Of a DNA stretch of 64,000 nucleotides, positions 26,097-35,080 are shown one piece after another. How positions within the stretch are numbered: position 1 is the first letter of the stretch; every line of letters starts with the position of its first letter. Position numbers and translations under genes: made by a program. A model generated the notes under the pieces. The model was not told where the DNA came from, searched no databases, and was given only the letters and a program-made list of their open reading frames with translations. The DNA is from DASYTH01 sp035762905 (GTDB taxonomy: Bacteria; Actinomycetota; Actinomycetes; Mycobacteriales; Pseudonocardiaceae), in NCBI RefSeq assembly GCF_035762905.1, contig NZ_DASUCC010000148.1:1-64000 (forward strand), given 5' to 3'.

Positions 26097-26306
26097 ATGA
26101 TTCGGGCTTGGCAAACCGGTACGCCCCGTGAGGATAGTTCGTTCGAGAAGGCCCGCGCCCAGGAGCGCTTGGAGAACATCGTCACGAACGGCAAGGCGGT
26201 GCGCACGGTGGCTCACCAGGCCGTCGACGCCGACGACTTCCGCCGGTTGGTATCGATGTTGGGCTTGGACGAAGACCCGGAGACCGGCGCGCAAGCGGGC
26301 CGGTGA
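26097..26306 (+). CDS. Small hypothetical protein downstream of DUF5994
   Basis: A 69-residue, mostly helical, charged protein (SSFEKARAQERLENIVTNGK; VDADDFRRLVSMLGLDED). No family is recognised. Its codon usage is high-GC and its spacing suggests cotranscription with the DUF5994 gene. Confidence 0.55.
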   Translation: MIRAWQTGTPREDSSFEKARAQERLENIVTNGKAVRTVAHQAVDADDFRRLVSMLGLDEDPETGAQAGR

Positions 26307-26366
26307 CGGGCCGCATCACCTGACTTCGCGGTCCTGTTCGCAAGAACCACGACCCATGCCGAACAT

Positions 26367-27368
26367 TCATGGCTGTTCCGGCGGGCGACGGGTCGGTCCG
26401 GTCGTTTCCCTGTGGGCCGTGCTGCCGAGGCGGAACCTGTTGACGATGCGGTTCATCATCGGAGCCAGCTGTGTGGCGAGGTTGTGGGTTGCGGCGGCGT
26501 TGATGAGGTGGCTCAGAATGTCGGGCTCGGCGAGAGCGGGGAGTGTGAGGACGCGCTGCTGGGACGCCGGTCGCATGGCGGCTACGGCGGTGAGTAGCTG
26601 TGGCACGCAGTTGTCGTCGATCGCCGTGCGCAACAGGGTCGTCAGTGTGTCGTCGTCGGCTTGCGCGGCGTAGTCGGCGAGGCGGCCGCGGAGGTTGTCG
26701 TCGTCGATGCGTTGGATGAGTGCCAGGCCGGCGGAGCGCAGGTCACGCGGTCCCGTCAGGGCGTGGTGCACGAGGGCGGGTAGTCGTTGCAGCGGCAGCG
26801 CGGCGACCGCTTGGGTGAGACGTGCGGTGGACTCGGTGTAGTAGCCGATCCGCAGCAGGGCGTCGTCGGAGATCGTTGCGGCCACCAGCCGGACGGCGCG
26901 GTCTGCGGCGGCGTCGAGTAGGTGACCGAGCGTGATGTACTCGCCACGCCGGACCAGTTCGGTCACGACGGCCTTCATGCGGTCCGGACGGATTCGGCTG
27001 ATCAGGGGTGCGGCTCGATGGGGATCGAGGTGGAGACACCCCTCCGCGAGGTAGTCGATGGGCATGCGGTTGGCCAGTTCGGCCGCCCGATCCGGTGCCA
27101 TCTCGCTGGCGATCCGCGCGGCCAGTCGGGGTGGGAACGACCGCATGGTGATCTTGACGTTCAGTGGGGTGGGCAGCACTCTGGCCACCCTCGCGATGCG
27201 CCGGAAGCCGGCGCGGTGCTCGTCGTACAGCGCGGCGGCCACCCGGTCGCGAAGTGAACGGATGGCAGTGTGGTCGAGTGACTCGGCAAAGGCCACTCGG
27301 TCCGGGGTAGTGCCCAATACTCGGGCGAGTTTGGCCAGCTCGGCCTGTGTGGCCTGGTCCTGAACCAT
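26367..27368 (-). CDS. Hypothetical helical-repeat protein
   Basis: A 333-residue soluble protein with repeated helical pairs of similar pattern (LAARIASEMAPDRAAELANR; AAPLISRIRPDRMKAVVTEL; LIQRIDDDNLRGRLADYAAQ), reminiscent of armadillo-like or MgtE-N-like solenoids. There is no membrane span or catalytic motif. It lies 5 bp downstream of a 71-residue gene and probably shares its operon. Function unknown. Confidence 0.7.
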   Translation of the reverse strand: MVQDQATQAELAKLARVLGTTPDRVAFAESLDHTAIRSLRDRVAAALYDEHRAGFRRIARVARVLPTPLNVKITMRSFPPRLAARIASEMAPDRAAELANRMPIDYLAEGCLHLDPHRAAPLISRIRPDRMKAVVTELVRRGEYITLGHLLDAAADRAVRLVAATISDDALLRIGYYTESTARLTQAVAALPLQRLPALVHHALTGPRDLRSAGLALIQRIDDDNLRGRLADYAAQADDDTLTTLLRTAIDDNCVPQLLTAVAAMRPASQQRVLTLPALAEPDILSHLINAAATHNLATQLAPMMNRIVNRFRLGSTAHRETTGPTRRPPEQP

Positions 27369-27373
27369 CAGGA

Positions 27374-27589
27374 TCAGTCACTCACGATCTTGTCGACGCT
27401 GCGGCGCAGTAACGTCGGTATCTGCCGCAGCGCCTGCAGTGACGTCGCTTTCAACGCCCCGGCCTGCCGTTTCCGTGCGTCCACCAAGGCAGCGTGAAGT
27501 TGTTCCAGCTGTGGGTCGGACAACTCGTCCAGAACCTGCGCGTCGTGGCCTAGCCAGCACTTCAACATATCGCGCAAATCGCCGTGCAC
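27374..27589 (-). CDS. Small hypothetical protein preceding the helical-repeat gene
   Basis: A 71-residue, largely helical protein (LSDPQLEQLHAALVDARKRQ; TLLRRSVDKIVSD). It begins at GTG 27589 with no strong ribosome site, and its stop is 5 bp from the next start. No family is recognised. Confidence 0.5.
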   Translation of the reverse strand: MHGDLRDMLKCWLGHDAQVLDELSDPQLEQLHAALVDARKRQAGALKATSLQALRQIPTLLRRSVDKIVSD

Positions 27590-27750
27590 TGTTCGAGTAT
27601 CTCATGCCCGCCATGCGCCCGTTTCGACCGTGGAAAGGTCGCCGCGGATCACGCGGAACTGGTGAGCGACCGTCTGCCCACTGGACGGGCTTGTGCCCAT
27701 CCGAGGGGCGCATGCGCTCATTGCGACCGAGCGGCCGTTTCCTGCGCCCG

Positions 27751-28350
27751 CTAGGAGGCTGTCGCCTGGTCGGCCACAGTTGATTGTCCGCCAGCCGCCC
27801 GTTCCAGGCGACGCGCGTGTCGCAGACCCAAGAAGCCGAGGACCAGTAGAATTGCCGCCCCGACGAAAGCGCCGATCGCCGCATAGCCTGCGATTGTGCC
27901 CATTGTCGCGAACGCGGCCCCGTAGAGCAGCAGACCGCGCAGCGTGTTGCCCTGGAACAGGGTGGTACGCAGTGCGGCTTGCTTTTGGCCTTCCGGGCTG
28001 GCCTTCTGCTCCGAACTCATCGCTAGGTACGCGCTGCTGACCTCCTCGTACGTCTTGCCGCCGGAGGCCGCGTTCATGTGCGCCAGAATGTAGTGATCCG
28101 CGTACGCCCTGGCCTCCGGCCCGGTGTCCATCGGACTACCGGCATAGGGCTCCAGCGCATCCTGATCGGCCGGCGGAAGAGACTGCAGTGCTGCGCCCTC
28201 GGGCATCGTGATGCCCTGGATGCCGAGCTGTGTCTCCACTTCGTCACCAATGTAGAAGTACGCGTAGGTGAGCATTCCCCCCGCAACGAGAAGGAAGGCC
28301 GCCAACAACACACCGGTCCACGAGATCAACTTGTCGAATGATGCACGCAT
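27751..28350 (-). CDS. Hypothetical membrane protein, two spans
   Basis: From ATG 28350 (GGAAGG site upstream) the 199-residue protein has an N-terminal membrane span (LISWTGVLLAAFLLVAGGML), an extracytoplasmic domain of about 100 residues (acidic, with TYEEVSSAYLAMSSEQKASP) and a second hydrophobic region (TIAGYAAIGAFVGAAILLVL) with an Arg-rich cytoplasmic end. It may be a stress- or envelope-associated protein; no family is recognised with confidence. Confidence 0.75.
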   Translation of the reverse strand: MRASFDKLISWTGVLLAAFLLVAGGMLTYAYFYIGDEVETQLGIQGITMPEGAALQSLPPADQDALEPYAGSPMDTGPEARAYADHYILAHMNAASGGKTYEEVSSAYLAMSSEQKASPEGQKQAALRTTLFQGNTLRGLLLYGAAFATMGTIAGYAAIGAFVGAAILLVLGFLGLRHARRLERAAGGQSTVADQATAS

Positions 28351-28880
28351 TGCCGGACCTTCCTCGGGCACCTGTGGGATGGAAGTGTCCTCAAGGACGC
28401 TACACCTCGCCGGTTTGGGCTACATCGTCCTGACTCCTCACACAATGTGGTGAAATATTCGGGTGGCGTTGCGCAGCCCGATCACCAACACCACCGCAGG
28501 TCCGCATTCGGTAATACATTGCACGCCAGGTGCGCAACCATGGCGATTCGATGAACGGTGATATTATGCGCACCAACTCGAATTGCGACCGTCGGCGTGA
28601 CCGACTGCTGACCCGAGCGCGGCGGCGCGGTGGAGAGCCTCCCGCCCGACGGCGTGACCACCTGCTCCTGGGGTCGGCGCCCGGCGGGAGCATCCACACG
28701 CGGGTGGACGCCACCAACTCTGATCCGGACGGGCCGACCAACCGCGTCCGGTTGAAATGTACCTAAGTAAATAGACAGTACGTGTCGATCTTTTACCGCG
28801 TTCGGATGGGCAGCGGAACGCGTTTTGGCTCGTGGGATCGGTGATGCGATCTGTCCTTGACCGGTTCATAACTACGGAAA
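28351..28880. other. 530-bp stretch without a recognisable gene
   Basis: No frame shows convincing coding character. It must hold the promoters of the divergent membrane-protein gene and the LDH-like gene. A loose inverted pair GTTGCGCA/TGCGCAAC is at 28468 and 28531. Confidence 0.5.
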
Positions 28881-29960
28881 GTGGTCGGGCATGCTTGCGC
28901 GGTGACCGTTGAGGGATCCTTAGAACTGTCTCCGGTTCGGGAACGGTCAACCGGAGACGTCGATTTGGTGGTTTGGGGGCTGGGGGCGCTCGGGCTCGCC
29001 GTGCTCCACGGGGTGGCCGCCCGGCACCCGCACCGGCGGTTTGTCGGGATTACCAGGGATCCGTTGCGGAACAACGGCTTTCCGCCGAATGTCCGGCTCG
29101 GCGACGTGGCCCGCCTCGGTGTCGATGACGCGCCGGTGCTGGTGTGCGTGGCCGACGAGGAGGCGGAGGTACTGCGCCAGTACCTGGTCGCCGGCCAGCT
29201 CGATCTGGGCCGGGCGATGGTGGCCCGGAACAACCGCCGGCTCTTCCATCCGGCGGTGCTCGGCGACCGGCTACGCCACCGGACCGTCCTCATGGTCACC
29301 AACCCGGTCGAGCTGATGTGCGCACGGCTGGCCCAGACCGCCGGCTGCCGGGCCGTCTACGGGGTCGGCATGCAGATCGACGCGGAACGCTACCGGGACG
29401 TGCTGCGGGCCGGCTGGGGAATCGGGCTCGGCGCCGACGAGCTACCGGTGTCGGGAATGCACGGACTCGAGGCGATCCCGGTGCTGTCGGCCGTTCCCGG
29501 CCTGGCCGCGCGGATCGCAGCGCCGCCTTGGCCGGTCGTGTGCGACCGGTTGCACAACGCGGCCCGCACCGACCGGCTGAACTGGCTGTTGCAGCCGCAG
29601 AGGCTCGCCGCCGTGCTGTCCCGGTTGCGTCCCGAGCCGGACGACGACCCGTACCGCCGCCTGGCAATCGCGGCTCAGGCACTGGCCGCTGCGGAGTTCA
29701 ACGGCTGGCATCCGCCGGTGCACCGGGCCGGCGGGCACATGAACGCGCTGGTGGACAGCTGGTTCACCACCGAACGGGTGCGCGTCTCCGCGGCCTGCCA
29801 GTGGCCGCCGGCCGGCGGGGCCGAGGTGTTCCTCGGCGGCACGCTGGACCTTGCCACCGGCGCGTTCGGCCTTCCCGACCTGAACGCGACCGAGCTGGAG
29901 CGGGTGGCCCGCCAAGTGGAGAGCATGCGCGCGTTGACCGTCGCCGTCGAGGAGTCATGA
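28881..29960 (+). CDS. Lactate/malate dehydrogenase superfamily protein
   Basis: An atypical member of the NAD-dependent LDH/MDH superfamily. The N-terminal Rossmann loop is VVWGLGALGLAVLHG; the family VTNP element is in MVTNPVELMCARLA; GVGMQIDAERYRDVL matches the substrate-Arg loop (TxLDxxRxR); and SGMHGLEAIPVLS matches the GEHGDS loop with the catalytic His. It should therefore bind a nucleotide and reduce or oxidise a 2-hydroxy acid-like substrate, but divergence makes the substrate uncertain. Start GTG 28881 or 28902, neither with a strong ribosome site. The stop overlaps the glycosyltransferase ATG (ATGA), so the two probably act together. Confidence 0.75.
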   Translation: MVGHACAVTVEGSLELSPVRERSTGDVDLVVWGLGALGLAVLHGVAARHPHRRFVGITRDPLRNNGFPPNVRLGDVARLGVDDAPVLVCVADEEAEVLRQYLVAGQLDLGRAMVARNNRRLFHPAVLGDRLRHRTVLMVTNPVELMCARLAQTAGCRAVYGVGMQIDAERYRDVLRAGWGIGLGADELPVSGMHGLEAIPVLSAVPGLAARIAAPPWPVVCDRLHNAARTDRLNWLLQPQRLAAVLSRLRPEPDDDPYRRLAIAAQALAAAEFNGWHPPVHRAGGHMNALVDSWFTTERVRVSAACQWPPAGGAEVFLGGTLDLATGAFGLPDLNATELERVARQVESMRALTVAVEES

Positions 29961-31180
29961 CCATGCGGATACTGGTGATCTCACTACAGGTGGGCGCAGG
30001 CGCGTCCAAAGGCCACCTCAACCCCCTGGTGGGGGTCGCGCAGTGGCTGATGGCCGGCGGACATCACGTCGGCTGGCTGCCCCTGCCGGCCGCCATGGGC
30101 GAGGCGGACCAGGCACAGCTGAAGACCTTCGGGATCGAGCCGATGCGCGCCGCCACTCCCCCCGGACTGCTGCCGGGTCCCGAGATCCTGGCCGAACTGG
30201 CCCGGGATCCGCAGCGGGTCTGGCAGGCCTACCGCTACATCCTGCTGGATCCGGTCGAGCCCATGGTGGACGGCGTCCGGGCGGTGCTCGACGAATTCCA
30301 GCCGGACGTCGCGATGATCGACACCATGTCCTACCCGGGAATCATCGCCTGCCACCTGAACGAGGTGCCGTGGGTCGGCGTCTGCGCCGGACTGAAGCTG
30401 CTGCACCCGCCCGGATTCAGCCCCGCCTACCGGGGCGACATGGCCCCGCTGGTGCAACCCCGGGCGGAACTGTTCGCCCGGTACGGGATGTTCCCCGATT
30501 TCCGGCTGTTCGAGTGCCCGTCCCCGGTGGCCAACATCGTGTTCGGAACCACCGAGCTGGTCGGTGCGGCGAACCCGCCTGCGCACACCCGGCTGGTCGG
30601 ACCGTCGATCCCGCCCCGGCGGCGCGGAGACGAACCGGACTTCCCGTTCGACCAACTGCCCGCCGACCGGCCGGTCGTGTACCTGTCGCTCGGCAGTGTC
30701 CACACCGGACTGGAGATGGACGTCATGGTCGACGCGCTGGTCTCGGCCACCGGGCGGCTCGGCGCGGCCCTCGTGGTCAGCTCGGCGTCCACCGCCCGCC
30801 GCACCGACCTGCCGGACCACGTGCTGGCCGTGCCCTACGCCCCGCAACTCCAACTGCTCGAGCGGGTGGACGCGTTCGTCACCCACGGCGGCGCCAACTC
30901 GGTGATGGAGGGGATGTACCACGGCGTGCCGCTGCTCGTGGTGCCGCTGGCCAGCGACCAGCCGATGCAGGCGGACCTGGTACGGCGGGCCGGAGCGGGC
31001 CTCGCGCTGGAGCGTGACCAGATCGACCCGGACTCCGCGCACGACGCGCTGGCCCGGCTGCTGGACCCCAACGGGCCGATCCGGCGGAGCGTGACCCGGA
31101 TCCAGGCCAGCTACCGCGGCGGCGACGGCGCTCGCGAGGCGGCCCGGATCGTCTGCGCGGCGGCGGGATCCCGTGGGTAG
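29957..31180 (+). CDS. Glycosyltransferase, UGT/macrolide GT1 family
   Basis: A 407-residue GT-B fold enzyme that transfers a sugar from an NDP-sugar to a small-molecule acceptor. The N-terminal acceptor half starts with ILVISLQVGAGASKGHLNPL, which includes the GHLNP loop. The donor half has VVYLSLGSVHTG, PYAPQLQLLERVDAFVTHGG, THGGANSVMEGMYHGVP and PLASDQPMQADLV, the standard nucleotide-sugar site. The ATG overlaps the stop of the LDH-like gene. Remnants of a second glycosyltransferase and an exporter follow, so this was probably part of a larger glycosylated-product locus. Confidence 0.92.
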   Translation: MTMRILVISLQVGAGASKGHLNPLVGVAQWLMAGGHHVGWLPLPAAMGEADQAQLKTFGIEPMRAATPPGLLPGPEILAELARDPQRVWQAYRYILLDPVEPMVDGVRAVLDEFQPDVAMIDTMSYPGIIACHLNEVPWVGVCAGLKLLHPPGFSPAYRGDMAPLVQPRAELFARYGMFPDFRLFECPSPVANIVFGTTELVGAANPPAHTRLVGPSIPPRRRGDEPDFPFDQLPADRPVVYLSLGSVHTGLEMDVMVDALVSATGRLGAALVVSSASTARRTDLPDHVLAVPYAPQLQLLERVDAFVTHGGANSVMEGMYHGVPLLVVPLASDQPMQADLVRRAGAGLALERDQIDPDSAHDALARLLDPNGPIRRSVTRIQASYRGGDGAREAARIVCAAAGSRG

Positions 31181-31577
31181 CCCGCCGGGCTGCACCATGA
31201 TCGTCCAGACCTATGACCGGATCCGGCTGCTCGAGTTGACGCTCGATGCGCTGACCAGGCAGAGCCTGCCACCGGACGAGTTCGAAGTGCTGGTCGTGGA
31301 CGACGGATCCTCCGACGCGACGGCGGCGGCGGCGGAACCGTTGGCGCTGAACGGGTACGTCGACTGTTCAACCTCAACAACGAGGACGCCGAGCTGACGA
31401 CTTCCGGCAGTTCTCGCGCCCTGGCTGATGTACTGGACCTGCAACGCCTCGGCGCGCACCGATCAGCTCCGCGCGGTCGGCATGTTCGACGAGGCGTTCC
31501 AGCGGTGAGGCGGCGAGGATCTCGACCTGGGCTACCGGTTGCATCGCGACGGCGCGCGGTTCGGCGTGAACCGGCCG
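31173..31577 (+). pseudogene. GT2 glycosyltransferase remnant
   Basis: The start reads as a family 2 glycosyltransferase (MIVQTYDRIRLLELTLDALT; FEVLVVDDGSSDAT). The end reads as its C-terminal part (TCNASARTDQLRAVGMFDEA; GGEDLDLGYRLHRDGARFGV) in the same frame. In-frame TGA codons lie at 31395-31397 and 31506-31508; the latter replaces the conserved Trp of the WGGED motif. About 100 residues between the two parts are missing. Confidence 0.85.
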
Positions 31578-31962
31578 AGTCGACCGTTGCCGTCGTCGGC
31601 GAGAACGGCGCCGGAAAAATCGACCCTGATCAAGCTGCTGTGCGGGTTCTACCGGCCGTCGCGAGGCCGGATCCTGGTCGACGGAACGGATCGCGCCGAT
31701 GCCGGCGGGCTGGTCGACGAACTGCCCGACGGCCTGCGCACGCTGCTCGGCACCAGCTACACCGACGGCGAAACGGGTGGCGGCCAGGACCGGTGGGATC
31801 GCCGTCTTCGTGTCCCACCGGTTTGCCACGGTGCGCGCGGCCGATCTGATCGTCGTCGTCCGGGACGGCCGGGTGGTGGAAACCGGCGACCACGCCACGC
31901 TGAGCGCTGGGACCGGCAGCTACACGGAGCTGTTCGCGTTGCAGGCCAAGGCATACAGCTAG
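31578..31962 (+). pseudogene. ABC exporter ATPase remnant
   Basis: Fragments of the nucleotide-binding domain of an exporter. Walker A is VAVVGENGAGK, followed after an extra A in a run of five by STLIKLLCGFYRPSRGRILV. VDELPDGLRTLLGTSYTDGE follows, then a deletion removing the signature and Walker B, then FVSHRFATVRAADLIVVVRD with the switch His and a normal C-terminus to the stop. It is related to the intact exporter at 56146-57969. It fuses directly to the GT2 remnant, showing that a deletion joined two genes. Confidence 0.85.
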
Positions 31963-32055
31963 CCACGATCCGGAATGTTCCAGTTGACCCCGGTCTTCGG
32001 CCGTGGCGAGGATGTGCTCCGCGTCCGATCCGCGGCGCCGGTGGAGGGAGTTGGG

Positions 32056-32673
32056 ATGCCGCTCGTGGTCGCACAGAAACAGCAGGCACAGGTGTCCCAT
32101 CGGATGAACTTCTGGGGACGTCCGAGCGGGACATCGACCGTATCCTGGCAGTACCAAGGCATACCTTGGGAAGTGGTGCGGCCGGATGACGGCATGCCCG
32201 CGGCCCGGCGCTCGGTGCGGTGCGGGGTGTGCGACAAGGAGCTCACGTTCACGGTGCACAGCGTCGCGGCCACGCGGCGACGGCAGGCTCGCCGGCGGGC
32301 CGTCGCCTGGGCCGGCCTGGCCCTGCTCCTTGCCGGCGCCATCGGCCTCATCACCGGCTTCGCCGGGGACAGCACCGGCCTCATGGTCGGGGCAATCGTG
32401 GCGTTGGTGCTCGGTTTCGTCGTCATGTGGACTGTCGGATCGATCGCCGCGGAGGAGGTGGTCGTCACCGGCCACGGCAACGCGGTGCCGGCGAGCATGT
32501 CCAAACACAGCATCACCGTTGCCGAGCCGCACCCCGAGGACCTGCCCGAGCTGGTCTGCGGGCGGTGCGGACACAAGGAGGAATTCCCCTGGGGCAGCCA
32601 CTTCCGCAAGAGCTTCGTGCAACGGGAGTACCAGGCCGCCAAGGTCAGGTTCGAGCAGTACGACTGCCGGTAG
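32056..32673 (+). CDS. Membrane protein with zinc-ribbon-like motifs
   Basis: A 205-residue protein starting at ATG 32056 (GGAGGG upstream). It has a polar N-terminus, a first CxxC (RCGVCDKELTF), two hydrophobic spans (AWAGLALLLAGAIGLITGFA; LMVGAIVALVLGFVVMWTVG) and a second CxxC (LVCGRCGHKEEFPWG). The paired CxxC motifs could bind zinc on the cytoplasmic side. Function unknown. It converges on eccD. Confidence 0.7.
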   Translation: MPLVVAQKQQAQVSHRMNFWGRPSGTSTVSWQYQGIPWEVVRPDDGMPAARRSVRCGVCDKELTFTVHSVAATRRRQARRRAVAWAGLALLLAGAIGLITGFAGDSTGLMVGAIVALVLGFVVMWTVGSIAAEEVVVTGHGNAVPASMSKHSITVAEPHPEDLPELVCGRCGHKEEFPWGSHFRKSFVQREYQAAKVRFEQYDCR

Positions 32674-32691
32674 CGGTGACTCGGCCCGGGG

Positions 32692-34059
32692 TCAGCTGAC
32701 GGCGTCGCGGATGGTGTTGTAGATGTTGAGGACGGCGCCGGTGATGGGGATGAGGGAGATGAGGGTGAGGTATTCGAGGATGTCGAACCAGCGGGCGCGG
32801 AAGGGGGAGTGGATGTTGCGGACGATGCGGTTGGCGTAGAAGAGGGTGCAGGCGGCGGCGAGGACCAGGAACACGGCGAGGGTCATGAGGGTGTCGGGGT
32901 CCATTGTGGAGGACAGGTGGATGGTGAAGCCGGCCAGCATGGCGAGCCCGGCGGCGACGGGTATGACGCGTTGGGTGGCGCCGGCGTAGGAGCGGGACCG
33001 GAGCAGCCAGGCGAAGCCGGTCAACGCGGCCAGGATTGCCGCCCAGGGTGAGGGGTCCCAGAGCAGGACGGCGGAGCAGGCGACGGCGATGGCGCCGAGG
33101 GCGGTGATCAGGCCGGTGAGGATGGCGGCGGCCGCCGAGGTGACACCGAGGACCTCGGAGCCGAGGGCGGGACGCTCGTCTTCGCGGAAGGACTCCATGT
33201 CGGCCGGGACGTTCGGCAGGGGCAGGCGGGCCAGCCGCATGGAGATCATGGGGCCGGCGGCGGTCAGCGCGGTCACCAGGGTCACGGTGACGGCGGCGGC
33301 GTGCGGCGGGGGGATGTCGAACAGCAGGATGACGGCGGTGATGAGGGCTCCGAAGGCGGTCATCACGGCCACCGAGCCGAACCAGGCCAGGCGATGGGAG
33401 ATCACCACGGCGCAGACGGCGGCGTAGCAGGCCGCGGTGCCGAAGGCGACGGCGAGGGACTCCACGGTGAGCGGCCAGGGTTGATGCGGCGGAAGGGCGA
33501 CCAGACCGGCGAGGAGAGCCGCGGCGGTTCCGGCGCCGGCGCACACGCTCGCGGCGTTCACGTCGCCGTAGGCGCGGGCCAGTGCGGCACCGGCGAAGGC
33601 CAGTGCCACCGCGAGCACGCCGCAGCCGAGAGCGGCCTGCGGTTGGCCGGAAAGCGCGGCCAGCACAAGCAATGCGGCTCCGACGAAGAGCGCCGCCGCG
33701 ACGCAGAGGCCGAGCCGGCGCCCGATCCGGGGCCGCCAGGCGCCGCGCCGGGTCTGTGCGGCGCTGGCGATCGCGTCCACCACGTCGTCGAACAGCAGCG
33801 GCGTCTCGATTCGGGCCCGGGACCGCAGGTGGAGGATCTCGCCGTCGCGGACCGCCGCGGCCGACACGGTGACCCCGGGCGGCAACGGGGTGTCCCCCAT
33901 CCGGCACAGCACCCAACCGGTCGCGCCGCGCTCGGGTTGCGGCGGCGCGCCGGCCAGCCGGACCAGTTGCGGGATCAGCTCGGCCACCGTGCACTCCGGC
34001 GGCAGCCCCAGGTCCATCCGGACCTGGGGCGCCACAACGGTGACCCGGCGCGGTGTCAC
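32692..34059 (-). CDS. eccD: Type VII secretion membrane protein EccD
   Basis: Core channel subunit of the ESX membrane complex. The 455-residue protein starts with a ubiquitin-like domain (RVTVVAPQVRMDLGLPPECT; DGEILHLRSR) and continues with about 11 hydrophobic spans, as expected for EccD. GTG 34059 overlaps the stop of the YbaB-like gene by four bases. It lies on the opposite strand to eccC and about 15 kb from eccB, so the core genes are split into divergent units. Confidence 0.95.
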   Translation of the reverse strand: MTPRRVTVVAPQVRMDLGLPPECTVAELIPQLVRLAGAPPQPERGATGWVLCRMGDTPLPPGVTVSAAAVRDGEILHLRSRARIETPLLFDDVVDAIASAAQTRRGAWRPRIGRRLGLCVAAALFVGAALLVLAALSGQPQAALGCGVLAVALAFAGAALARAYGDVNAASVCAGAGTAAALLAGLVALPPHQPWPLTVESLAVAFGTAACYAAVCAVVISHRLAWFGSVAVMTAFGALITAVILLFDIPPPHAAAVTVTLVTALTAAGPMISMRLARLPLPNVPADMESFREDERPALGSEVLGVTSAAAAILTGLITALGAIAVACSAVLLWDPSPWAAILAALTGFAWLLRSRSYAGATQRVIPVAAGLAMLAGFTIHLSSTMDPDTLMTLAVFLVLAAACTLFYANRIVRNIHSPFRARWFDILEYLTLISLIPITGAVLNIYNTIRDAVS

Positions 34060-34364
34060 GCCGGCAAGGATGCGAGGGTCGGGGCGAACCGGGCCTGGAC
34101 CACCTTGGCCAGGTTGTCCAGGGCGGCGTTGACCGCCTCGGTGACGATCACGCCGAGATCGTGCGTGTCGTACTGGCGCACGGTCGCCGGGTCGATCGAC
34201 ACCCCGGCGAGCCGGCCGTTACCCCGCACGCTCGCCTCGACCTCACCGGCGCGGGAACGTCCCTTGACCACCATGGCCTCGACGTCCCGCCGGATCCGGT
34301 CGATCTCCTGTTCCTGGCGACGCAGTTGCTCCACCATCGCGTCGACTTCGGGATCGTTCTGCAT
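34056..34364 (-). CDS. YbaB/EbfC-family protein of the ESX locus
   Basis: A 102-residue protein with the YbaB fold (VDAMVEQLRRQEQEIDRIRR; GNGRLAGVSIDPATV; VIVTEAVNAALDNLAKVVQA). Such proteins bind DNA as dimers, and EspL-type relatives recur in ESX loci where they may act as chaperones. ATG 34364 has GGAG upstream. It is 11 bp after the coiled-coil substrate gene and overlaps eccD by four bases. Confidence 0.85.
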   Translation of the reverse strand: MQNDPEVDAMVEQLRRQEQEIDRIRRDVEAMVVKGRSRAGEVEASVRGNGRLAGVSIDPATVRQYDTHDLGVIVTEAVNAALDNLAKVVQARFAPTLASLPA

Positions 34365-34375
34365 CGTCGGTCTCC

Positions 34376-34975
34376 TCACCGTGCGCCGGACAGCTGCAGG
34401 GCGCCGGAACCGGCGGACGAGAACAGGCCGGACAGCGTCGAGCTGAGCTGGTTGCGAGTCTGGTCGGATTTGCTCTGCGCCTGCTGCTTGGCCTGCATCG
34501 CCTGCATCAGCGCCTGCATGATGGCCAGCATGATGAGGATCGGGCGCAGCCACGGCGGCGCGGACTGGGCCGCCTGAATCGCCTGCATCATCTGCTGCAC
34601 GATCTGCTGGGCCTGCTGTGCGAAGTTCTGCTTGTTCTGATCCGCCTGCTGCCTGGCCTGCTGCAACGCGCTGGCCGCCTGGGTGAGGCGCTGCTGCTCC
34701 TGCTCCAGGTTGCGTTTCAGCTCCTCGCGCAGCTGGTTGACCAGCTGGGTGGACACATCGTTGCAGGAGTTGTAGGCCGTTCCGTTCCAGGACTGGCCGA
34801 GCTGGCTCACCACCTGACTCGTGGCGCTCGCCGCCGAGTCGATGGAGCTGGCGCAGCTCGCGCACTCCTGGGCCTTGGCCTGCAGCTCGCCCGGGTTGCC
34901 CGTGACGTCGGCGATCGTGGTGTTCAGCAGTTGCATGCCCTGCTGAATGATCGCGTGAACCGCACCGGTATTCAT
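34376..34975 (-). CDS. Coiled-coil ESX-associated protein
   Basis: A 199-residue protein. The first 90 residues form a helical hairpin with a WNG turn (QLGQSWNGTAYNSCND), resembling WXG100 proteins. A long glutamine-rich coiled coil (EQQRLTQAASALQQARQQAD) and a hydrophobic stretch (PPWLRPILIMLAIMQALMQA) follow, then a Ser/Gly tail. It is likely a secreted substrate or pore-associated partner. Start ATG 34975 has a strong GGGAGG site. It is divergent from eccC and heads the operon with the YbaB-like gene and eccD. Confidence 0.8.
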   Translation of the reverse strand: MNTGAVHAIIQQGMQLLNTTIADVTGNPGELQAKAQECASCASSIDSAASATSQVVSQLGQSWNGTAYNSCNDVSTQLVNQLREELKRNLEQEQQRLTQAASALQQARQQADQNKQNFAQQAQQIVQQMMQAIQAAQSAPPWLRPILIMLAIMQALMQAMQAKQQAQSKSDQTRNQLSSTLSGLFSSAGSGALQLSGAR

Positions 34976-35080
34976 GTTGGCGCACCTCCCGTGTCGGGTC
35001 GAAGAGTAGGCGGGCCACGGCGGCGGGCGGACGGCAAAATTACCCACCCCGGCCGGCGTCCGCAGCGGCACACTCAGCGG

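Noticed and set aside
28530..28766. 78-codon plus-strand frame
   Set aside because: Arg-rich with no ribosome site, and no supporting codon bias.
32645..33994. 449-codon Arg/His-rich minus-strand frame over eccD
   Set aside because: Same-strand alternative frame of eccD with extreme Arg/Pro content and no domain.
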